64,000 nt of DNA from Pyramidobacter porci (GTDB lineage: Bacteria; Synergistota; Synergistia; Synergistales; Dethiosulfovibrionaceae). The notes under the pieces are model-generated. The model saw only the letters and a program-made list of their open reading frames with translations. It was not told the origin of the DNA and did no database searches. Every line of letters starts with the position of its first letter. Position 1 is the stretch's first letter. A program made the translations under genes and the position numbers. Location: positions 1-64,000 of the forward strand of contig NZ_VUNH01000007.1 of assembly GCF_009695745.1 (NCBI RefSeq), given 5' to 3'. This document shows, in pieces, positions 9,303 to 18,221 of the stretch.

Positions 9303-10586
9303 CTATCGGAGCAACAAATTCACAAGCCCCATGCTGACGGACGGAACGTACGTGAACAGCATCAAGCACAGGATCATAACCGCGACGAACGGCATGATGC
9401 TTTTCGACAGCACGCTCATTCTCTCCCCCGAAACGGCTGAAGCGACGAACAGATTCGCGCCGTACGGCGGCGTAATGAAACCGATCGCGAGCGCAACGGT
9501 CATGAACAGGCCGAAATGCACCGGATCGACGCCGATTTGTTTCATGACCGGCAGAAAAATCGGCGTGAGGATAATCATCGATGAAATGTTATCGACAAAA
9601 CACCCGACGACGAGCAGCATCATGTTCACCAGGAGCAGGATCACCCAAGGCTTGCTAGAAATGGTCAGGATCCACTCGCCAACCTTCACGGGGATTTCCG
9701 CCATCGTCAGGTACGCGGCAAAAGCGGCGGACAATCCCAGCATGAAATTCGTCGCGCCGTTCACGACAAGAGCGTCCATGAACGCGGCTCTGATGCTTTT
9801 CGCGTCAAGCTCGTTGTAAACGAATTTGCCGACAAAAAGCGCATACACCACACCGACGACCGCCGCTTCGGTCGGAGTAAAGAAACCGCCGTAAATGCCG
9901 CCAAGAATGATGACCGGCACAAGCAGGGCCCAGAAAGCGCGTTTGAAACTCAGCACAACGTCGCGGAAACCGTAGCTGCGGTCAACCTTCGGATAGTTTT
10001 TCTTCTTCGCCGTAAAATATGAAACGAACATCAACGCGACGCCAATGATGATGCCCGGCACAATGCCCGCGACAAACAGCTCGAGCACCGACTCGTCGGA
10101 AACGACGCAATAGATGACGAACGGGATCGAAGGCGGAATGATGACGCCGATGGAACCGGCGGCAGCCGTCAGAGCCGCGGCAAAATTGCCGTGGTACTTC
10201 TTTTCCCTCATGGCCGGGATCATGAACGAGCCGATAGCTGTCACGGTGGCGGGGCCGGATCCCGAAATTGCCGCGAAGAACATGCAGGCGAGAACCGTGA
10301 CCATCGCCAGTCCGCCCGTCACCCAGCCGATCAGGCTTTCGGCAAAGTCGACAATGCGCTTGGAGATGCCGCCGTAGCTCATCAGCGTACCGGCCAGCAT
10401 AAAAAACGGAATGGCCAGCAGTGGGAACGAGTCAATGCCCGTAAAGGCGCTCTGAGCGATCAGGATGGTCGGGATGGACTCCGTCGTGATCATCGTAATA
10501 AGCGTCGCCAATCCAAGCGAGATGCCAATCGGAAGGCTGACGCTCAGAAAGACGAACAACAGGCCAATCAATATCAGGATATCCAT
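9303..10586 (-). CDS. dctM: TRAP transporter large membrane subunit (DctM-like)
   Basis: This 427-residue protein with about 12 hydrophobic segments shows DctM signatures: SGSGPATVTAIGS near residue 90, IGVIIPPSIPFVIY, and the C-terminal ITPPYGANLFVAS. It is the ion-coupled permease subunit of a periplasmic-binding-protein-dependent secondary transporter. The ATG at 10586 is chosen because GGAGGC precedes it and because the upstream frame overlaps the small subunit gene. It follows dctQ by 14 bases and is clearly co-transcribed with dctQ and dctP. Confidence 0.95.
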   Translation of the reverse strand: MDILILIGLLFVFLSVSLPIGISLGLATLITMITTESIPTILIAQSAFTGIDSFPLLAIPFFMLAGTLMSYGGISKRIVDFAESLIGWVTGGLAMVTVLACMFFAAISGSGPATVTAIGSFMIPAMREKKYHGNFAAALTAAAGSIGVIIPPSIPFVIYCVVSDESVLELFVAGIVPGIIIGVALMFVSYFTAKKKNYPKVDRSYGFRDVVLSFKRAFWALLVPVIILGGIYGGFFTPTEAAVVGVVYALFVGKFVYNELDAKSIRAAFMDALVVNGATNFMLGLSAAFAAYLTMAEIPVKVGEWILTISSKPWVILLLVNMMLLVVGCFVDNISSMIILTPIFLPVMKQIGVDPVHFGLFMTVALAIGFITPPYGANLFVASAVSGERMSVLSKSIMPFVAVMILCLMLFTYVPSVSMGLVNLLLR

Positions 10587-10600
10587 AATATCGGCCTCCG

Positions 10601-11113
10601 TTACGCCTGTTCTTCGACAGGAACAGCCTCGTTTCCATCTTCCGGCCTGCCCTTCAAGACGCCTCTGGCCTGAAAGACCAGACGGACCGTCATCGCAAGC
10701 GCGCCGCACGGGATGGCGGCATAGGGGATGGCGATCGGGATACCCATGGCAGCCGAGACCTGACGACGATGCCAGATCATGCCGACAAGCTGGCTGCCTT
10801 TGAAAAACAGGAACGCGCCGAAAAAGATCCAGAGCCCAAGAACGATGAGTTCAAGCGTTTTTTTCGCGTTGCCGTGAAAATGCTCGGACAGAACTTCGAT
10901 GCGCAGATGACGATGCATTCTTGTCGCGTAGCTGGCGCCGAGCCATGTCTGCCAGATAAACACATAGCGGGCAAGCTCCTCGCTCCACGATAACGAGTTG
11001 GAAAAAACGTACCGCATGACGACCTGGATGAAAATGACCGTCACGGTACAGATCAGGGAGAGATAGAGCAGGTTCTCCTCGATCTTGTTGTAGACCGCAG
11101 CGAGCTTGGACAT
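10601..11113 (-). CDS. dctQ: TRAP transporter small membrane subunit (DctQ-like)
   Basis: This 170-residue protein has four predicted membrane helices. It carries the family motif around YVFSNSLSWSEELARYVFIW, seen here as SWSEELARY followed by WLGA. It pairs with the large subunit in the inner membrane. The ATG at 11113 has GGAGGCGG upstream, and the gene lies between dctP and dctM in the usual order P-Q-M. The charged C-terminal tail (about 20 residues) is not conserved in the family. Confidence 0.93.
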   Translation of the reverse strand: MSKLAAVYNKIEENLLYLSLICTVTVIFIQVVMRYVFSNSLSWSEELARYVFIWQTWLGASYATRMHRHLRIEVLSEHFHGNAKKTLELIVLGLWIFFGAFLFFKGSQLVGMIWHRRQVSAAMGIPIAIPYAAIPCGALAMTVRLVFQARGVLKGRPEDGNEAVPVEEQA

Positions 11114-11146
11114 GATACCGCCTCCGATCAGACGAATTTCGAGGCG

Positions 11147-12142
11147 CTAGTTGTTGAGGCAGGAGCGCGCCACGTCGACGATATCCTTGCCGACGAGCTT
11201 TTCGGCTTCTTCGTAAATCGGGGCGGTCGCCTCGACAAACAGTTTGTGATTTTCGTCATTGATCGAGTTGACTTTCATGCTTGTCTTCTCCAGTTCCGCA
11301 ATGGTTTCGGCTTCAAGATTCTCTGTCGCCGCGCGGACGTCAGCCTCGTACTGTTTGCCGGCGGCCAGCACAACATCCTGATACTCCTTCGGAAGGCGCT
11401 GGAAGAAATTTTCGGACATCACGAGCGGAGCGACGGAGAACACGTGCCGCGTCAGCGAATAGTATTTCTGAACCTCATAGAACTTTGCGGAGAACGTGAG
11501 GATCGGCGGGTTATCCTGACCGTCGACGGTTCCCTGCGAAAGAGCGGTGTACAACTCAGAGAAACTCATCGGCGTCGGATTCGCGCCCAGGGCCTTGAAC
11601 GTCGAAACGTGAAGCTGATTTTCCATGCAGCGAATCTTCAGACCGCCAAGATCGGCCGGAACATCGATCGGCTTTCGACTATTGCTGATACTGCGGAAGC
11701 CGTTGACGCCCCAGGCAAGAATACGCAGCCCCTGATCCAAGCAGGCTTTCTCGAGCATGTCTCCCAGTTCGCCGTCCATGGCTTTGTAGGCCGTCTCGTA
11801 ATCCTTGAACAGAAATGGAAGGTCAAAGACGTTGAACCTCGGATCAAACGTCCCCAGCGTGGAAGTCGTCGTGATGCCGCATTCAATCGTGCCAAGCTGC
11901 ATGCCTTCCGTGGCTTGACGGTCACCGCCAAGCACGCCGTTGAAGTGAATCGTCACTTTGACGTCGCCGTTCGTCTTTTCTTCGACCGTCTTCGCAAACT
12001 GCCTCAAAGGCGGCGTCGACTGGTTCCTCTCGTTGCCGGTCGAATGAATCTTCATCTTGTACGTCTTCGCCGAAACGGCAGAGGCCGACGCAACAAGCAT
12101 CGAAGCACAAAGAGCCAGCGACAGGAAACGTTTCATATTCAT
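11147..12142 (-). CDS. dctP: TRAP transporter periplasmic binding protein (DctP-like)
   Basis: This 331-residue protein starts MNMKRFLSLALCASM with a signal peptide cleaved near VSA-K. The mature part has the DctP fold, including the conserved arginine region LKIRCMENQLH, which contacts the carboxylate of the ligand, and the FSELYTALSQGTVDGQDNP segment. It captures an organic acid in the periplasm and hands it to DctQM. The ATG at 12142 follows an AAGGGTGG. The longer open frame upstream lacks a signal peptide at its start. Neighbouring aminotransferase and hydroxyacid dehydrogenase suggest a 2-oxo, 2-hydroxy or amino acid ligand (inference). Confidence 0.93.
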   Translation of the reverse strand: MNMKRFLSLALCASMLVASASAVSAKTYKMKIHSTGNERNQSTPPLRQFAKTVEEKTNGDVKVTIHFNGVLGGDRQATEGMQLGTIECGITTTSTLGTFDPRFNVFDLPFLFKDYETAYKAMDGELGDMLEKACLDQGLRILAWGVNGFRSISNSRKPIDVPADLGGLKIRCMENQLHVSTFKALGANPTPMSFSELYTALSQGTVDGQDNPPILTFSAKFYEVQKYYSLTRHVFSVAPLVMSENFFQRLPKEYQDVVLAAGKQYEADVRAATENLEAETIAELEKTSMKVNSINDENHKLFVEATAPIYEEAEKLVGKDIVDVARSCLNN

Positions 12143-12290
12143 TTGAAGACCACCCTTCTTGAGTCTGAGCCCGAATCGTTCCGGGCCGTCTGAGTGATGA
12201 ACCAGCCGTTTACCAGCGGCACAAGCGTCGTCAGGCATCGCGTGACTCGCCCAGCGAAAGTGGTTGAAAACTGTTCGATTCAGAATTTTA

Positions 12291-13478
12291 CTATTTCCGT
12301 GCAGCCTCAAGACACTCATTGTAGTACTTGACGAAGTACTCCATGCCGGAACGGATCGTGTCGATGCCGACCGTATAGGCGATTCTCACGTGATTTTTGA
12401 TGCCGAACGAATCGCTCGGAACCACGGCGACTCCGTACTTGTTCATCAACCCCATCGCGAAATCAAGCGGTTTCATGTTCAGTTTTTCGATGGACGGCAG
12501 AACGTAGAACGCGCCTTCCGGCGAGGGGAAATCCGCCCCGGGGCATTTTTTCAACGCTTCAATGACAACGTTGCGACGTTCCTTGAATCGTGCCACTTTC
12601 TCCCGCGTAAAAGTTTTGCAGTCTCTAAACGCGGCAGCCGCACCGATCTGACCGAACGCGCACGCGCAGCTTGTAGTCATCAGATGAGCCTTGGCGAGCA
12701 TCGCAACCACATCATGCGGAACGTAGGCATAGCCAATGCGCCAGCCCGTCATGGCGAACGTCTTGGACGAAGAACTGACGATGATTGTCTGGTCGGCGAT
12801 CTCCGGATAATCGAGCGGCGAAACGTGTTTTTTGGCGTAGATGATCTCGGAATAACACTCGTCGGCAACCAGCCAGATGTTCTTTCCTTTGACGAACTCG
12901 ACGAGCTTGTCCATGTCTTCGCGGCTCACAACGCAACCCGACGGGTTATTCGGCGTGTTGAGGAGGATCATGCGGGTCTTATCGGTCACCGCGGCTTTCA
13001 GTTTATCCATGTCGATGCCGTAGTGCTCGCCGAGTTTCGCCGGCACTTCAACCGGCACTGCGCCGGCAAACAGAGCCTCTTCGCGATAAGCAAGGTAGCA
13101 CGGCGTGAAGAGAACAATCTCGTCGCCGATATCGAGCAAAGCAAGCATCAGAGTCATCAGAGCCTCTTCCGCGCCGCAGGTCACAACAAGATTGTTCGGA
13201 TCCAGCGTGTAGCCTTTGCGAGCTTCATGTTCGGAAATCGCAGAGCGGAGCTCCTCAATGCCGTACGTCGAAGTGTAGTGCGTTTTGTTCTCGTCGAGAG
13301 CGCGCTTGCAAGCCTCCTTTGCCGCTTCGGGGGAGTCGAAGTCGGGCTCGCCGATTTCAAAGTGAAATGTCTTCATGCCTTTCTTCTCAAGTTTATTGCA
13401 GGCATCGGCAATGTCGCGAATGCCTCCGCCAAACGAACACTGAGAAATACGGCGCGTCTTTTCGTGCAGAGCGATCAT
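12291..13478 (-). CDS. Class I/II pyridoxal-phosphate aminotransferase
   Basis: This is a 395-residue fold-type I aminotransferase. The PLP Schiff-base lysine is K239 in SSSSKTFAMTGWRIGY. Other family marks are NTPNNPSG and the aspartate of VADECYSEI, plus a C-terminal VRIAYTVG with the substrate-carboxylate-binding arginine. The family includes aspartate, alanine and aromatic aminotransferases, so the substrate cannot be fixed. The gene lies 32 bases after a D-2-hydroxyacid dehydrogenase gene and just before dctP, suggesting the pair interconverts amino acid, 2-oxo acid and 2-hydroxy acid. A GGGAGGAG precedes the ATG. Confidence 0.92.
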   Translation of the reverse strand: MIALHEKTRRISQCSFGGGIRDIADACNKLEKKGMKTFHFEIGEPDFDSPEAAKEACKRALDENKTHYTSTYGIEELRSAISEHEARKGYTLDPNNLVVTCGAEEALMTLMLALLDIGDEIVLFTPCYLAYREEALFAGAVPVEVPAKLGEHYGIDMDKLKAAVTDKTRMILLNTPNNPSGCVVSREDMDKLVEFVKGKNIWLVADECYSEIIYAKKHVSPLDYPEIADQTIIVSSSSKTFAMTGWRIGYAYVPHDVVAMLAKAHLMTTSCACAFGQIGAAAAFRDCKTFTREKVARFKERRNVVIEALKKCPGADFPSPEGAFYVLPSIEKLNMKPLDFAMGLMNKYGVAVVPSDSFGIKNHVRIAYTVGIDTIRSGMEYFVKYYNECLEAARK

Positions 13479-13510
13479 GGGAATCTCCTCCCTTTCCTTT
13501 CGGTGTCATT

Positions 13511-14476
13511 CTAAAATTCGTTCAGTTGCCCGACTGGGCGTTTCCCGAGGTACGCATCTCGAACTTCCTCCGCAGCCGTAACGCGAAGCTTGTGCAGAGA
13601 CTGGCTGGAATACCACGCCACATGCGGCGTCAGAATGATGCCGGGCTCCCTGAAAATCGGGTGGTTCATGTCCGGCATCGGCTCGCCTTCAAGGACGTCG
13701 AGGGCGGCGCCTGCGATCCGTTTGCTGTGAAGTGCCGCCGAAAGAGCGTCAATATCGACGAGCTCGCCGCGCGACGTGTTCATCAAGAAAGCGGTCTTCT
13801 TCATGAGCTTCAGACGGTCAGCGTTGACAAGGCTGCGGGTTGCCGGCGTCAGCGGCACATGCACGCTGACAATGTCGGCCTGACGGAACACGTCATCGAT
13901 ATCGTCAATGACCTCAACGCCGAGAGCGGCCGCCCGCTCGCGATTCATGAACGGATCATAGGAGATGATCTTCTTGAACAGAGGTTTTGCCTTTTGAGCG
14001 AACAGAGTGCCGATTTGTCCCAAACCGAGAATGCCAAGCGTCATCTCCTGAACTTCCGTTTTTGGCTCCAGGTCCTGAAGGAGCCACGATCTGTCGTGCA
14101 TAACCTTCCAAGTATACTGCGGCAGATGATTGGCCAGCGAAAGGGCAGCGGCGAGAGCGTAGTCCGAAACCTCCTCAAGGTTAAATCTCGGCACGTTACA
14201 GGCGATCACGCGATGTTTCGTCGCCGCCGGGATGTCGATGTTGTCGGCTCCCATGCCGTGACGGACAACGATTTTCAGATTCTTCATCTTCGACATCATT
14301 TCGTCGGTAACCGGAGTGATGTCAACGATCAGACCGTCAATTTCCGGAAAAGCGGCTTCAAACTCGTCGCGACTCGTGAAGCGGTAAACGTCTGAAACAT
14401 CCTTAAGAACCTCGGTCTCAATCTTGTCTTCCGTGACGACAACACTATAGATGCCTGTTTTGAAACGCTTCGTCAC
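13511..14476 (-). CDS. NAD-dependent D-2-hydroxyacid dehydrogenase
   Basis: This 321-residue protein has the D-isomer-specific 2-hydroxyacid dehydrogenase architecture. The NAD-binding Rossmann motif GLGQIG lies near residue 150. The catalytic arginine is in NTSRGELVD, the glutamate in DVLEGEP and the histidine in TPHVAWYS. It interconverts a 2-oxo acid and a D-2-hydroxy acid with NAD(H). The WYS after the histidine is reminiscent of the CtBP-like group, but the substrate is open. It directly precedes the aminotransferase gene in the operon. Such pairs let fermenters dispose of reducing equivalents as hydroxy acids. Confidence 0.9.
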   Translation of the reverse strand: MTKRFKTGIYSVVVTEDKIETEVLKDVSDVYRFTSRDEFEAAFPEIDGLIVDITPVTDEMMSKMKNLKIVVRHGMGADNIDIPAATKHRVIACNVPRFNLEEVSDYALAAALSLANHLPQYTWKVMHDRSWLLQDLEPKTEVQEMTLGILGLGQIGTLFAQKAKPLFKKIISYDPFMNRERAAALGVEVIDDIDDVFRQADIVSVHVPLTPATRSLVNADRLKLMKKTAFLMNTSRGELVDIDALSAALHSKRIAGAALDVLEGEPMPDMNHPIFREPGIILTPHVAWYSSQSLHKLRVTAAEEVRDAYLGKRPVGQLNEF

Positions 14477-14533
14477 AAAGCTCCCCCCTTAACAGCATTT
14501 TAAATCGCGATCACGCAAGACACTTTAACCGCA

Positions 14534-14554
14534 CGTTGTCCAAAGCAGACAACG
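14534..14554. promoter_or_regulatory. Small inverted repeat upstream of the hydroxyacid dehydrogenase gene
   Basis: CGTTGTC and GACAACG flank a 7-base spacer, 58 bases before the start codon of the dehydrogenase. The size and place suit an operator, but a chance match is possible and no second copy was found. Confidence 0.3.
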
Positions 14555-14673
14555 CTCGAAATACAGAAATTCCGCCTTGCCTCACATTTCAGCCACTGTC
14601 GATAATAGATCAGACATTTTTGGAAACTCATCAGAAACGACGTATGCCGTCGCATGGAAGCGAAAATAAAACT

Positions 14674-16140
14674 TTACTTCGCATCGATAATGGAATCTTC
14701 GCGACGATATGTCCTTTTGCTGGAGATAGCCCCCGTTTTCCACTGGAACAGCCCCGCGAAACCCCATATCACGGCGATTAGTGGGCACAGCCAGTTGAAC
14801 AAAGCATAAGGGAGGTAGGAGAAGCTGTTCACGCCAATGGCCGCGGTCGCAAACGCTCCACACAGATTCCAAGGGATCAGCAACGACGTGACCGTGCCGG
14901 AATCTTCCAAGGTACGCGACAGGCACTGCGGAAGCAAATCGTGCTTTCTGTAGGCCGGCATCATCAATTTGCCGCCAAGAATGATCGTCATGTACTGGCT
15001 CGCCGTGATCAGGTTCAGAAAAATTTCAAGACAGACCGTTGTGGCAACCAGGCGACCGACCGTTTTCGTAAAAGAATGCATCTTTTCAAGAAGCACGTCA
15101 AGAACCCCGCACTTTTCAAGGATACCGCCGTAAACCATGACAAGCGTGCTCAGTCCGCAGTTGTAGTTCATCGAGAAAATGCCGCCGCGCGTCAACAGCT
15201 TGTCGATCTGCCCCACTCCGGTGTTCGAAACAAATCCCTGCTCCATGATCGTCAGGATCGACGGGATGCTCTGGCCTTGCATCACAACGGCGAGCAACGC
15301 CGCCGCAAGCGTCGAAATCAACAGCGTAGGGAACGCAGGGAAGCGTTTCAACGCGAGGAGCAGAACGATAAGGGCAGGAATCAACGTCAAAACGTTCATC
15401 CTGAAAAGCCCATGGAGCGACGTCATGATGTTCAGCACGGTTGCCTCATCCGTCGTTCCGCCGGCCTGAAAGCCCAAAATAGCAAAACCTGCCAGAGCCA
15501 AAACTATTGCCGGGCCGCCGGTATATAACATAGCACGAATATGATCAAATAGATCTGCTTCGGCAACAGCCGGTGCGACATTCGTCGTGTCGGACAACGG
15601 CGACATTTTATCGCCAAAAGCCGCTCCCGAGACGACGGCTCCCGCCGTCATTGCCGGGTTCACGTTCAGGCCTACGCCGACCCCCATCAGCGCAACGCCC
15701 ACGGTGCCGATCGTGGACCACGAACTGCCGGAAGCCATCGATACCACCATACAAGCCAAGCAGGCTGTCACCAGAAAGTATTTCGGGTCAATCAGCCGCA
15801 ATCCCCAGTAAATGATCATCGGCACCGTGCCGCCGGCGATCCATGCCCCGATTAACGCGCCGATGCAATACAGCAGGACCAGTGTCGGAATCAGAAGCTT
15901 GCCGCCATATATGATGGCTGCTTCAAGTTTTTTGTAGGAACACCCGTCAAAGGCAAGAAGCAGCATGCTGAATCCCATGCTGATCATCATTGTGATATGC
16001 AGCTGCACTCCGGTGACAAAGATCGCGCTGCACATGGAACAAATCAGAAACGCGACAATGACGAAAGACACCCACGTTTTGGGCCTGAAATAAGTTGAAG
16101 CTTCCTCGTGAAAGACGCTTTCTGAGTTCCGTTCCACCAT
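14674..16140 (-). CDS. nhaC: NhaC-family Na+/H+ antiporter (second copy)
   Basis: This is a 488-residue membrane protein with about 12 segments. The SMASGSSWSTIGTVGVALMG segment and the SGAAFGDKMSPLSDTTNVAP segment match the NhaC/MleN group, whose best-known member couples malate uptake to lactate export with proton and sodium movement. The ATG at 16140 follows AAGGGGG. It is the first gene of the minus-strand block leading into hydroxyacid dehydrogenase, aminotransferase and TRAP genes, so an acid:H+/Na+ exchange role is plausible. The two NhaC copies in the block are clearly diverged. Confidence 0.9.
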   Translation of the reverse strand: MVERNSESVFHEEASTYFRPKTWVSFVIVAFLICSMCSAIFVTGVQLHITMMISMGFSMLLLAFDGCSYKKLEAAIIYGGKLLIPTLVLLYCIGALIGAWIAGGTVPMIIYWGLRLIDPKYFLVTACLACMVVSMASGSSWSTIGTVGVALMGVGVGLNVNPAMTAGAVVSGAAFGDKMSPLSDTTNVAPAVAEADLFDHIRAMLYTGGPAIVLALAGFAILGFQAGGTTDEATVLNIMTSLHGLFRMNVLTLIPALIVLLLALKRFPAFPTLLISTLAAALLAVVMQGQSIPSILTIMEQGFVSNTGVGQIDKLLTRGGIFSMNYNCGLSTLVMVYGGILEKCGVLDVLLEKMHSFTKTVGRLVATTVCLEIFLNLITASQYMTIILGGKLMMPAYRKHDLLPQCLSRTLEDSGTVTSLLIPWNLCGAFATAAIGVNSFSYLPYALFNWLCPLIAVIWGFAGLFQWKTGAISSKRTYRREDSIIDAK

Positions 16141-16178
16141 CAGAATTACCCCCTTATGCAGTGTGCATTTCCGTTTTA

Positions 16179-16243
16179 CAAAAAATCCCTTAGACCGGTC
16201 TAGGAACGCACCGGCCACGGTCGGGGTTCATGATCTAAGGGAT
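16179..16243 (-). terminator. Intrinsic terminator of the SDR/GcvP operon
   Basis: Perfect 10-base arms (16185-16194 and 16234-16243, atcccttaga/tctaagggat) are followed on the minus strand by a run of T (plus-strand A-run 16179-16184). It lies after the SDR gene at 16272 and before nhaC, separating two minus-strand operons. The loop contains the 12-base palindrome tagaccggtcta. Confidence 0.8.
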
Positions 16244-16271
16244 CTTTATACATTGTCGCGCGAATATTATC

Positions 16272-17027
16272 TTACGAGTACAGCCCCGCCGTCTCGCCGC
16301 CGTCGATGCGAATATCGGCGCCGGTGATGTAGCGGGCGTCGTCGCTGGCCAAGAAAGCGTAGAGCGCGCCAATCTCCTCGGGCGCGGCGTGGCGCTTCAT
16401 GGGAATGCCTTCGTTGACCTTGGCCAGCATCTCGTCGGTGTACTCGGCGCGCTGCATGGGCGTGAGCACGTAACCGGGGCACACGCAGTTGACGCGCACG
16501 ACGGGGGCCAGTTCGAGCGCCAGCGTCTTGGTGAGCAGGATCACGCCCGCCTTGGAAGCGTTGTAATCGGCGTACCAGCGATGGCCTTCGGTGCCGTTGC
16601 TGGAGGCGGTCATGAGAATCACGCCGCCGCCCTGCGCCTTCATGCGCCTGCCGGCCTCTTTGGCGCAGAGGAACATGCCGCCCAGGTTGATGTCCATGAC
16701 CTTTTTCCACTGCGCGTAGGGGATGTTCAGCGCGTCGCTGCGGATGGAGATGCCGGCGTTGGAGATCAGCACGTCGATGCCGCCCAGCAGGCGATCCATC
16801 TCCGCAAAAGCCGCTTTGACGTTCTCTTCGTCGGAGACGTCGGCCGCGGAAAATCCGGCGAACTCGGGATGCTCCTTCTGCGTCGCCTCGAGGGCTTTTT
16901 TGTTGTAATCGACGATGAAAACCTTCGCGCCTTCCGCGGCGAAACGGCGGGCCGTCGCCAGTCCGATGCCGCTGGCCGCGCCGGTGATCATCACGCGCTT
17001 GCCTTTCAGCTCTTCATAACGTGCCAT
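16272..17027 (-). CDS. Short-chain dehydrogenase/reductase (SDR)
   Basis: This is a 251-residue classical SDR. The cofactor motif TGAASGIG lies near residue 15, the structural NAG in SNAGIS, and the catalytic Tyr-x-x-x-Lys in YNASKAG, with a serine in TASSNG. A conserved proline-glycine follows in VCPGYVLTP. It oxidises or reduces an alcohol or ketone with NAD(P)(H). It is the last gene of the five-gene operon containing GcvPA/GcvPB-like and AcoX-like proteins. A strong GAGGAGGT precedes the ATG. It is a different SDR subgroup from the operon's first gene. Confidence 0.9.
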   Translation of the reverse strand: MARYEELKGKRVMITGAASGIGLATARRFAAEGAKVFIVDYNKKALEATQKEHPEFAGFSAADVSDEENVKAAFAEMDRLLGGIDVLISNAGISIRSDALNIPYAQWKKVMDINLGGMFLCAKEAGRRMKAQGGGVILMTASSNGTEGHRWYADYNASKAGVILLTKTLALELAPVVRVNCVCPGYVLTPMQRAEYTDEMLAKVNEGIPMKRHAAPEEIGALYAFLASDDARYITGADIRIDGGETAGLYS

Positions 17028-17054
17028 AAAAAGACCTCCTCAAAGAATGATCTC

Positions 17055-17081
17055 GTTCGGGCGCTTCGCCCGAACTTTTTT
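17055..17081 (+). terminator. Strong hairpin with T-run on the plus strand, between AcoX-like and SDR genes
   Basis: gttcgggcg and cgcccgaac pair perfectly around a CTT loop and are followed by six T on the plus strand. Both neighbouring genes are on the minus strand, where no T-run follows. It may block antisense transcription or act as an mRNA-stabilising hairpin in the operon. Confidence 0.5.
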
Positions 17082-17111
17082 ATTCTACGGCAAAACGTCG
17101 GGAATGCTTCT

Positions 17112-18221
17112 TCATTCCACGCGGTGCATCTGGCGGCGGTCGTAGCCGGTCACCACGGCGGCGTAGCCGCGGAACCGGCGGTCGAGTTCGGGGTCGCCGG
17201 TGTCCACGAGCAGGGGCTTGGGGAACAGGCCGATCAGCTTGGCCGGCGTGGCGACGACCGTCACGTTTTCCACGCCGACGCGGCGCAGCACGGCGGGGCT
17301 GAGCTGCTGGTTGCCGCGGCCGAAGATGTGCCCCTGGCCGCCGATGACGGTGACGATCAGCGTGGTGTTGCCCGGCTCGACCAGGTCGAGGAGCTGGCGC
17401 TCCGTCAGGTCGGCGGCGACGAGGCGGCGGTCTTTGACGGCGTCGACGCCCAGCAGCGTGCCGGGCAGTTCCAGCTCGTCCATGATCGCCTGAGTGGTGG
17501 TGCCCGAACCGATCAGATACAGGCGGCCGGGAGCCATGTGCTCTGCGACCCACACGGCGATGGCGGAGCGGTCGCAGGCGTCGGAGTTCGCGCCGCCCGA
17601 TTTGCGGTCCTGAAGGCAGCCGCGGTCGAGCGGCACTTTCAAATAGCCGTAGAGGCGGGCGTTGACCGTGCCGCGGCGAAAAGCTTCTTCGTCGATGTCC
17701 ATCACTTCGGCGTCGCCCAGTTCCTTCACGCCGCCGGAGGCGAACTTGCTCAGCAGCCGACCGGCGCGCACAGGCGTGACGCCGTAGACCGCCGAGTGGA
17801 TCTTGACGCCGGCCGGCACGCCGATCACGGGAGTCGCCGCGCCTTCCAGCGCGGCGCAGACGTCGCGGGCCGTGCCGTCGCCGCCGGCGAAGAAGATCAG
17901 TTCCGCTCCGGCGGCGGCCATGGCCCCGACGGCCGCGCGCGTGTCGGCGGCGCGGCTTTCGCCCGCCGGACGCCATACGATTTCGTAGGGAAGCCGCCGC
18001 TCTTTCAAAAGCGTTTCGCCCATCTCGCCGCCGCAGGCGAGAAAACCAACGCCGTCAGGCAGCGGCAGCGCGGCGTCGAGCGCCTGCGCCATGCGCCCCG
18101 CGGCGCGGGGCACGGCGCCGAGGGCACGGGCCCGGCGGAGCGTTTCCGCCCCGTCGGTGCCCTTCAGCGCCACGGAACCGCCCATTCCTGCCACGGGATT
18201 GACGAGAAAGCCGATTCTCAT
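17112..18221 (-). CDS. ATP-NAD kinase-like / AcoX-like protein
   Basis: This 369-residue protein has the NAD-kinase/diacylglycerol-kinase fold mark FFAGGDGTARD (GGDGT near residue 115), an N-terminal GFLVNPVAGMGG strand-loop, and a C-terminal Gly-rich region (IGGQGHIFGRGNQQL). This matches the AcoX/COG3199 family, whose founding member lies in an acetoin operon and whose reaction is unproven to my knowledge. The start codon directly abuts the GcvPB-like stop codon, so the two are translationally linked. Fixed linkage to P-protein-like genes suggests it phosphorylates a pathway intermediate or supplies NADP to the operon's dehydrogenases (inference). Confidence 0.8.
   Translation of the reverse strand: MRIGFLVNPVAGMGGSVALKGTDGAETLRRARALGAVPRAAGRMAQALDAALPLPDGVGFLACGGEMGETLLKERRLPYEIVWRPAGESRAADTRAAVGAMAAAGAELIFFAGGDGTARDVCAALEGAATPVIGVPAGVKIHSAVYGVTPVRAGRLLSKFASGGVKELGDAEVMDIDEEAFRRGTVNARLYGYLKVPLDRGCLQDRKSGGANSDACDRSAIAVWVAEHMAPGRLYLIGSGTTTQAIMDELELPGTLLGVDAVKDRRLVAADLTERQLLDLVEPGNTTLIVTVIGGQGHIFGRGNQQLSPAVLRRVGVENVTVVATPAKLIGLFPKPLLVDTGDPELDRRFRGYAAVVTGYDRRQMHRVE

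Noticed and set aside
14108-14118. AAGTATACTG resembling the GTATAC operator
   Set aside because: Lies inside the hydroxyacid dehydrogenase coding sequence and lacks the flanking TTG/CAA bases.
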